Assembly: GCF_019090165.1 (NCBI RefSeq)
Contig: NZ_JAHRIB010000114.1
Span: 1-64,000 of the forward strand
DNA from: Streptomyces sp. BV286
GTDB lineage: Bacteria; Actinomycetota; Actinomycetes; Streptomycetales; Streptomycetaceae
Direction of reading: 5' to 3'
DNA length: 64,000 nucleotides
Of this stretch, positions 59,074 to 64,000 are shown one piece after another; position 1 is the stretch's first letter, and every line of letters starts with the position of its first letter. The position numbers and the translations under genes were made by a program. The notes below the pieces were generated by a model that saw only the letters and a list, made by a program, of their open reading frames with translations, was not told where the DNA came from and made no database searches.

Positions 59074-59517
59074 ATGGCCGAACACACCAGCTCGAGCATC
59101 ACGATCGAGGCGGCACCGGCCGACGTCATGGCGGTCATCGCCGACTTCGCCCGCTACCCGGACTGGACGGGAGAGGTGAAGGAGGCGCAGGTGCTCGCGA
59201 CGGACGAGAAGGGCCGCGCCGAGCAGGTGCGCCTCGTCATGGACGCCGGCGCCATCAAGGACGACCAGACCCTGGGCTACACCTGGACCGGCGACCACGA
59301 GGTCTCCTGGACCCTGGTCAAGTCCCAGATGCTCCGCTCCCTGGACGGCTCGTACATCCTCAAGCCCGCGGGCCTGAGCGCCACCCAGGTCACCTACCAG
59401 CTCACCGTCGACGTCAAGATCCCGATGCTCGGCATGATCAAGCGCAAGGCGGAGAAGGTCATCATCGACCGCGCCCTGGCGGGACTGAAGAAGCGCGTGG
59501 AGACGGGCGAGAAGTAG
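59074..59517 (+). CDS. SRPBCC-family (polyketide cyclase/START-like) protein
   Basis: 147 aa, one SRPBCC fold. It begins SSSITIEAAPADVMAVIADFARYPDWTG in two short blocks and ends KVIIDRALAGLKKRVE. Such proteins bind hydrophobic ligands. Its Mycobacterium counterpart (Rv2185c, from memory) also sits next to an ArsA-like ATPase gene. GGAGGAGCC lies before the ATG. Co-transcription with the next gene is possible (44 nt gap), although that gene also has its own minus-10 box. Confidence 0.9.
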   Translation: MAEHTSSSITIEAAPADVMAVIADFARYPDWTGEVKEAQVLATDEKGRAEQVRLVMDAGAIKDDQTLGYTWTGDHEVSWTLVKSQMLRSLDGSYILKPAGLSATQVTYQLTVDVKIPMLGMIKRKAEKVIIDRALAGLKKRVETGEK

Positions 59518-59546
59518 CGGCGCGCCGCTACCTCCGCCCCACCCCG

Positions 59547-59552
59547 TACCGT
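59547..59552 (+). promoter_or_regulatory. Putative leaderless minus-10 box for the ArsA-like gene
   Basis: TACCGT ends 8 nt before the ATG at 59561. Confidence 0.5.
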
Positions 59553-59560
59553 TCACCCGT

Positions 59561-60742
59561 ATGCGCACCATCCTGATCACCGGCCCCGGCGGCTCCGGCC
59601 GTACCACCGTCGCCGCGGCCACCGCTCTGGAGGCCGCCCGCCGGGGCACCCGCACCCTGGTGCTCTCCGCGGACCGCACCGACACCCTCGGCGCCGTCCT
59701 CGGAACCCCCACCGGCGGCACACCGGCCGGGATCCTTCCCGGTCTCACGGCCTGGCGACCGGACGCCGGCGAGGGCTTCCGGGCGGATCTCCTCGCCTTC
59801 CAGGAGCGGGTCTCCACCGCCCTCGACCTGCTGGGCGCGGCCCGGCTGGACGCGGAGGAACTCACCCCCCTCCCCGGCGGCGAGGAACTCGCCCTGCTCC
59901 GCGCCCTGCGCGACGCCACCGCCTCCGACACCTTCGACCTGCTGGTCGTCGACCTGCCGCCCGTCCCGCAGGCCCTCGCCCTCCTGGCACTGCCCGAACA
60001 ACTGCGCCGCTATCTGCGCCGCCTGCTCCCGGCCGAACGCCAGGCGGCCCGCGCCCTGCGCCCTGTCCTCGGCCGCCTGGCGGGCGTGCCGATGCCGTCG
60101 GAGCGGCTGTACGAGACGGCGGCCCGCTGGGACGTCGAACTGGCCGCGGTCCAGCTGGCCGTCGAGGACCCGGCCACGACCGTACGGCTGGTCGCCGAGC
60201 CGGGCCCGGCCGGAGCCGACGCCGTACGGTCGGCCGCCACCGGCCTCGCCCTGCGCGGCCTGCGCACCGACGCCCTGATCGCGAACCGCGTCCTGCCCGA
60301 CGCGTCCCCCGACACCTGGCTGTCCTCCCTCGCCGCCCAGCAGCGCAAGGCCCTCGACGAGTGGCGCGACGCATGGGGACAGACGTACGACGTAACTGAA
60401 GTCCCGCACCTCGGCCGCGACCCGCGCGGCGCCGAGGACCTCGCCGCGCTCCCCGTGCCCGCGCCGGGCGACGTCCCGGGCCCCCTCGAGTGGCCCGTCG
60501 CCGACCGGCTCGCCGACGAGGGCGTGCTCGTCTGGCACATCCCGCTCCCCGGCGCGATACGGGAGGAGCTCGACCTCGTGCGGCGCGGGGACGAACTCGT
60601 CGTCACCGCCGGGCAGTTCCGCCGGATCGTCGCACTCCCGTCCGCCCTGCGCCGCTGCGCGGTGGACGGCGCGTCCCTGCGCGAGGGCGAACTGCGGGTC
60701 CGCTTCGCGCCCGACCCGGATCTGTGGCCGCGGACACGGTGA
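59561..60742 (+). CDS. ArsA/Get3-like ATPase
   Basis: 393 aa. Deviant Walker A GPGGSGRTTVAAA near the N-terminus, where the usual Lys of GKTT is Arg (GRTT), followed by LLVVDLPPVPQ as Walker B/switch. The remainder has the helical ArsA-like insertion and a C-terminal beta domain (AGQFRRIVALPSALRRC). Arsenite-pump or tail-anchor roles are not implied, as no partners are present. The altered Walker A may weaken ATP hydrolysis. Confidence 0.85.
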   Translation: MRTILITGPGGSGRTTVAAATALEAARRGTRTLVLSADRTDTLGAVLGTPTGGTPAGILPGLTAWRPDAGEGFRADLLAFQERVSTALDLLGAARLDAEELTPLPGGEELALLRALRDATASDTFDLLVVDLPPVPQALALLALPEQLRRYLRRLLPAERQAARALRPVLGRLAGVPMPSERLYETAARWDVELAAVQLAVEDPATTVRLVAEPGPAGADAVRSAATGLALRGLRTDALIANRVLPDASPDTWLSSLAAQQRKALDEWRDAWGQTYDVTEVPHLGRDPRGAEDLAALPVPAPGDVPGPLEWPVADRLADEGVLVWHIPLPGAIREELDLVRRGDELVVTAGQFRRIVALPSALRRCAVDGASLREGELRVRFAPDPDLWPRTR

Positions 60743-60801
60743 ACGGCATACCCCCGTTCGGGTAACGTCGAGAGACACAGAGCCAATGCTTGGAGTCCGC
60801 C

Positions 60802-61299
60802 ATGAGCGATGAGCACCCCACGTCCGACGCCGGGGAGGACGCGCTCGACGGCGTGCGTGACAAGGAGCGCGACGAGGTACGAGCGCCAGACGCCGACGCC
60901 TGGGCGAAGGCGTGCGCCGAGGACCTCGCCGCGGAGAAGGCCCGTCGCCGCGCCCAGAACGGCCAGCCGCCCGGCTCGGCCGCCGAGGAACTGCGCAAAC
61001 TCGTCGACGCGGTCGCCGACAAGCTGTCCGGACTGCAGTCGCCGCTGTTCGGCGCGGTCGCCGGCGGCGCGGCCCAGCAGGTGGTGAACCAGGTCGTGCA
61101 GCAGGCCAAGGCCGCCGTCGAGCCCGTCATCGAGCGGAACCCCGACGTATTCGACCACCTGGCCACCGCCGGCACCGAACTGCTCGCCGCGTACCGCTCC
61201 GCCGTCGAGGCGCAGGAGCGGCGCTGGACCGCCCGTGACACCGCCTCGCGCCCCCGGGACGAGGGCACCGGCAGCGGTGAACACATCGACCTCGACTGA
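60802..61299 (+). CDS. Small soluble protein, DUF5304-like
   Basis: 165 aa, acidic start (MSDEHPTSDAGEDALDG), one helical core with AAEELRKLVDAVADKLSGL and QQVVNQVVQQAKAAVEPV, and a charged tail. No membrane segment or catalytic motif. GGAG lies 8 nt before the ATG and TAACGT (60763-60768) is a possible minus-10. It sits between the ArsA-like gene and glkA on the same strand. Function unknown. Confidence 0.82.
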   Translation: MSDEHPTSDAGEDALDGVRDKERDEVRAPDADAWAKACAEDLAAEKARRRAQNGQPPGSAAEELRKLVDAVADKLSGLQSPLFGAVAGGAAQQVVNQVVQQAKAAVEPVIERNPDVFDHLATAGTELLAAYRSAVEAQERRWTARDTASRPRDEGTGSGEHIDLD

Positions 61300-61310
61300 A
61301 GTCGCTCGGG

Positions 61311-61316
61311 TACGGT
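61311..61316 (+). promoter_or_regulatory. Putative minus-10 box for glkA
   Basis: TACGGT, 36 nt before the glkA ATG; GAGGGA serves as SD. Confidence 0.4.
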
Positions 61317-61352
61317 TGGCCGTAGCGGGGCTCGACCGAAACTGAGGGATTC

Positions 61353-62306
61353 ATGGGACTCACCATCGGCGTCGACATCGGCGGCACGAAGATCGCGGCC
61401 GGGGTGGTCGACGAGGAAGGCAACATCCTCTCGACGTTCAAGGTGCCGACTCCGACCACGCCGCAGGCGATCGTCGACGCGATCGCCGCGGCCGTCGAGG
61501 GTGCCAGGGCCGGGCACGAGATCGTCGGCGTGGGCATCGGCGCCGCAGGATACGTCAACCGTCAGCGTTCGACGGTGTACTTCGCGCCGAACATCGACTG
61601 GCGGCAGGAGCCCCTCAAGGACGAGGTGGAGGCCCGTGTGGGCCTGCCGGTCGTGGTCGAGAACGACGCGAACGCGGCCGCCTGGGGCGAATACAAGTTC
61701 GGTGCGGGCAAGGGTCATCGCAACGTCATCTGCATCACGCTCGGCACGGGCCTGGGCGGCGGCATCATCATCGGCAACAAGCTGCGCCGCGGGCACTTCG
61801 GCGTCGCCGCCGAGTTCGGCCACATCCGGATGGTCCCGGACGGCCTGCTGTGCGGCTGCGGCTCCCAGGGCTGCTGGGAGCAGTACGCGTCCGGGCGCGC
61901 CCTCGTGCGCTACGCGAAGCAGCGCGCGAACGCCACCCCGGAGAACGCGGACATCCTGCTCTCGCTGGGCGACGGCTCTCCCGACGGCATCGAGGGCAAG
62001 CACATCTCGATGGCCGCGCGCCAGGGGGACCCGGTGGCCGTCGACTCCTACCGCGAGCTGGCCCGCTGGGCCGGAGCCGGTCTGGCCGACCTGGCCTCGC
62101 TCTTCGACCCGTCCGCCTTCATCGTCGGCGGCGGTCTCTCGGACGAGGGCGAGCTGGTCCTCGACCCGATCCGCAAGTCGTACAAGCGGTGGCTGGTCGG
62201 CGGGAACTGGCGTCCTGTCGCCGACGTGATCGCCGCGCGGCTGGGGAACGAGGCGGGGCTGGTGGGCGCGGCCGACCTGGCCCGGGAGCCCGACCCGATC
62301 ATGTAG
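61353..62306 (+). CDS. glkA: ROK-family glucokinase
   Basis: 317 aa. Phosphorylates glucose and in Streptomyces is central to carbon catabolite repression. ATP motif DIGGTKIAAG at the start, sugar-binding VENDANAAAWGEY, and the ROK zinc motif CGCGSQGCWE. GAGGGA lies 8 nt before the ATG. Length and sequence match S. coelicolor GlkA. It is the last gene of the SRPBCC-ArsA-DUF5304-glkA series, and a hairpin follows. Confidence 0.96.
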   Translation: MGLTIGVDIGGTKIAAGVVDEEGNILSTFKVPTPTTPQAIVDAIAAAVEGARAGHEIVGVGIGAAGYVNRQRSTVYFAPNIDWRQEPLKDEVEARVGLPVVVENDANAAAWGEYKFGAGKGHRNVICITLGTGLGGGIIIGNKLRRGHFGVAAEFGHIRMVPDGLLCGCGSQGCWEQYASGRALVRYAKQRANATPENADILLSLGDGSPDGIEGKHISMAARQGDPVAVDSYRELARWAGAGLADLASLFDPSAFIVGGGLSDEGELVLDPIRKSYKRWLVGGNWRPVADVIAARLGNEAGLVGAADLAREPDPIM

Positions 62307-62314
62307 CTCATCCC

Positions 62315-62356
62315 CGACCGCCCGTCGCCCCCTCTTCCGGGGACGGCGGGCGGTCG
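62315..62356 (+). terminator. Hairpin after glkA
   Basis: CGACCGCCCG (62315-62324) pairs with CGGGCGGTCG (62347-62356); inner CCCC/GGGG pairs extend it. It begins 8 nt past the stop. Confidence 0.8.
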
Positions 62357-62407
62357 TGTCTCCAGGTACCGACCGCCGTGCGGAATCCGCGGGTCTCGCG
62401 TGGTTGC

Positions 62408-62428
62408 CCGCGCAGTTCCCCGCGCGCC
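62408..62428 (-). repeat. Dispersed GC-rich intergenic repeat copy (reverse, shorter)
   Basis: CCGCGCAGTTCCCCGCG, the reverse complement of the common core, facing the copy at 62477. Confidence 0.65.
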
Positions 62429-62476
62429 CAGGGGGCGCACCTGTCTGGGCGTGGCCCGGCGGACGCGCCCCTTTCA

Positions 62477-62505
62477 GGGGCGCGGGGAACTGCGCGACCA
62501 GCCCC
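62477..62505 (+). repeat. Dispersed GC-rich intergenic repeat copy
   Basis: GGGGCGCGGGGAACTGCGCG followed by ACCAGCCCC, identical to the copy at 8528-8556. Confidence 0.85.
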
Positions 62506-62548
62506 CACCGGGCCGCGGCAAAACGACGACCCGGCACTCCCCGCCCGA

Positions 62549-62554
62549 TATCTT
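62549..62554 (+). promoter_or_regulatory. Putative leaderless minus-10 box for the EEP gene
   Basis: TATCTT ends 7 nt before the ATG at 62562; GATCGTC lies between, as at 58117. Confidence 0.5.
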
Positions 62555-62561
62555 GATCGTC

Positions 62562-63395
62562 ATGCCGACCAGCCCTTCCGCCAGTCCGCTACCAGCACCC
62601 CGTACCGAAACCGACGGTTCGGCCGTCATCCGGGTGCTCAGCTACAACATCCGCTCCATGCGGGACGACACCGACGCACTCGCCCGGGTGATCACCGCCT
62701 GCGCACCGGACCTCGTCCTGATCCAGGAGGCCCCCCGCTTCTTCCGCTGGCGCAAGAAACTGGCCCGTCTGGCGGCGGCCTCGGGCCAGGTCGTCCTCTC
62801 GGGCGGCGCCACGGCCTCCGGCCCCGCCCTCCTCTGCTCCCTGCGAGCCACGGTCGAACGCACCGAGGACGTACTCCTGCCGCTCACCCCGGGCCTGCAC
62901 CGACGCGGCTTCGCCACCGCGGTCGTACGGTTCGGCCGCGCCCGCGTCGGTGTACTGAGCTGCCATCTCTCCCTCCAGAAGGACGAGCGCCACGAGCAGG
63001 GCCGCCTGCTCCTCGACCACCTGTCGGCGCTGGACACCCCGTACGCCGTCGCGGGCGGCGACCTCAACGAACGCCCGGGCGGCCGCACGTTCAGGCGCCT
63101 CTCGACGGAGCTCCAGGACGGCTGGGCGGTGGCCCCCTGGGGCGGGGAGTACACCTCGACGCCCGGCGACCCCCACCAGCGCATCGACGCGCTCTTCGCC
63201 ACGGAGGGCGTGCGGTTTTTGGGCTGCGGGGTGCCCCTGGACCACCCCGGAGTGACGGAGGCCGACCTGAGGGCGGCCACGGACCACCTTCCGGTACTGG
63301 CCGCCCTCAGGATTCCGGCCGCACCGGCGGCTCCGGGCGCACCGGCCGCACCGGGCGCCCAGGACGGTTCCGGGGAGGGCCCTTCGTCCGCCTGA
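62562..63395 (+). CDS. Endonuclease/exonuclease/phosphatase-family protein
   Basis: 277 aa. EEP fold with VLSYNIRSM, LIQEAPRF, GVLSCHLS, AGGDLNERPGG and the terminal TDHLPVLAAL, covering the metal and catalytic residues. It could act on nucleic acid or on phospho-lipids/sugars; no signal peptide is seen, so it is cytoplasmic. The last ~30 residues are Ala/Pro/Gly repeats. The stop codon lies within the left arm of a 33-bp perfect hairpin. Confidence 0.9.
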   Translation: MPTSPSASPLPAPRTETDGSAVIRVLSYNIRSMRDDTDALARVITACAPDLVLIQEAPRFFRWRKKLARLAAASGQVVLSGGATASGPALLCSLRATVERTEDVLLPLTPGLHRRGFATAVVRFGRARVGVLSCHLSLQKDERHEQGRLLLDHLSALDTPYAVAGGDLNERPGGRTFRRLSTELQDGWAVAPWGGEYTSTPGDPHQRIDALFATEGVRFLGCGVPLDHPGVTEADLRAATDHLPVLAALRIPAAPAAPGAPAAPGAQDGSGEGPSSA

Positions 63396-63453
63396 ACGCC
63401 TCGAAGGCCCGCCCGGAGCATCCGGGCGGGCCTTCGAGGCGTTCAGGCGGACG
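63385..63453. terminator. 33-bp perfect hairpin between convergent genes
   Basis: 63385-63417 is the exact reverse complement of 63421-63453 (outer ends CGTCCGCCTGAACG and CGTTCAGGCGGACG) with only GCA as loop. The left arm includes the last codons and stop of the EEP gene; the right arm ends 2 nt from the stop of the convergent gene. Confidence 0.95.
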
Positions 63454-63455
63454 GG

Positions 63456-64000
63456 TCAGACCACCGCGCCGCGCCCCGGGTCATCCTCGTCCTCGTCGTC
63501 GCTGCGCATCCGCCCCACCAGCGTGGCGAAACCGCCGAGGAAGCCGCCGATACCGAGGGTGGCGAGCCACCACGTCATGTCCCAGCCGAGCAGGACCGCG
63601 AGGAGGAGCAGCACGGGGCCGCCGATGACGCCCAGCCACGCGAACTTGGACGTCGTGTCCGCGGCGGGCAGGTCGGGCGGCTCGGGCGGCACGAAGTGGC
63701 CCTCGTCGTCCTCGTCGAAGTCCTCCTCGGCCGGCTCCGGAGCCGCGTAGTCGCGCGGGCCGGCGACGCCGGGCGCGAACGCGACCGAACTGCCGAGCGG
63801 CTTCTCGGCGGCCGGTTCGTCCTCCGCCTCCGACTGCTCGGTGTCCGTACCGCCCTTCGAGCCCTTGGCGCCCTTCGGCGTCGCCGAGCTCTTCGTGTCG
63901 GAGTCGCCCTGATCACCGGAGTCGTTCGTCTCCGGCTCCAGGAGCGCCAGGTCCTCCACCGACTTGAAGGGCTTGGCGCCGGGCGGGTCCGGCGGTTCGT
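63456..64000 (-). CDS. Membrane protein with acidic N-terminal region, partial
   Basis: 181 residues visible; the frame stays open to the window edge (PPDPPGAKPFKSVEDLALLEPE), so the true start lies beyond it. A long acidic, Pro/Glu/Asp-rich cytoplasmic part precedes two membrane helices (FAWLGVIGGPVLLLLAVLLG and WWLATLGIGGFLGGFATLVG) and a short Asp-rich tail. No enzyme motif. The GTG at 63959 is an internal codon rather than a well-supported start. Function unknown. Confidence 0.82.
   Translation of the reverse strand, partial: EPPDPPGAKPFKSVEDLALLEPETNDSGDQGDSDTKSSATPKGAKGSKGGTDTEQSEAEDEPAAEKPLGSSVAFAPGVAGPRDYAAPEPAEEDFDEDDEGHFVPPEPPDLPAADTTSKFAWLGVIGGPVLLLLAVLLGWDMTWWLATLGIGGFLGGFATLVGRMRSDDEDEDDPGRGAVV

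Overview
The window is a high-GC stretch of core chromosome from a Streptomyces or very close relative. Evidence: very strong GC bias at codon position 3, many GTG, TTG and possible CTG starts, TAnnnT minus-10 boxes directly before start codons, a SAM-IV riboswitch, PspA with a PspAA partner, and an actinobacterial bcc-aa3 respiratory gene set including ctaF and a diheme qcrC. I see no prophage, insertion sequence, CRISPR array, rRNA or tRNA. About 57 protein genes are supported; two are cut by the window ends.

Left part (1-14.3 kb): on the minus strand sucB (partial), lpdA, the M17 aminopeptidase pepA and the cobalamin loop-assembly genes cobS, cobT and cobU. They are interleaved with membrane proteins, an MprF/DUF2156-type acyltransferase, two SAM methyltransferases and a DUF3043 protein. 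14.6-21.3 kb (plus strand) is an envelope-stress-like block: pspA, pspAA, a NarL-type two-component pair and an AcrB-like RND permease. 21.4-28.1 kb holds nadA, erpA, a membrane-anchored protein, an AdoK-like PfkB kinase and a cysteine desulfurase-TusA fusion.

28.5-37.9 kb is the respiratory core: ctaC-ctaD-ctaF, an L,D-transpeptidase, a divergent degenerate receiver protein, ctaE and overlapping qcrC-qcrA-qcrB. trpD follows. Next is a SAM-IV riboswitch leader with a six-codon upstream ORF before a cysteine desulfurase-like aminotransferase. A minus-strand run follows: glycerate kinase, an SLC13-type transporter, an OmpR-type two-component system with a small acidic partner, a stand-alone Lrp ligand domain and a rhomboid protease. 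47.7-53.3 kb (plus) has a zinc-ribbon protein, an NYN-domain protein, two paralogous NlpC/P60 hydrolases and an HExxH lipoprotein. 53.3-64 kb has a GT87 mannosyltransferase-like protein, a PimB-like GT4 enzyme, an acyl-CoA synthetase, a metallophosphoesterase, an SRPBCC protein, an ArsA-like ATPase, a DUF5304-like protein, glkA, an EEP-family phosphatase/nuclease and a partial membrane protein.

The gene order strongly recalls the Mycobacterium tuberculosis Rv2181-Rv2215 region (from memory), so the block looks like ancestral actinobacterial housekeeping synteny. The most interesting parts are small: the SAM-IV leader with its mini-ORF, a 21-bp palindrome across the ctaE start, a dyad in the nadA promoter, a dispersed GC-rich intergenic repeat, perfect long hairpins between convergent genes, a 9-bp tandem-repeat tail on cobT, and a large set of apparently leaderless promoters. 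I did not find a convincing wholly new multi-gene system.
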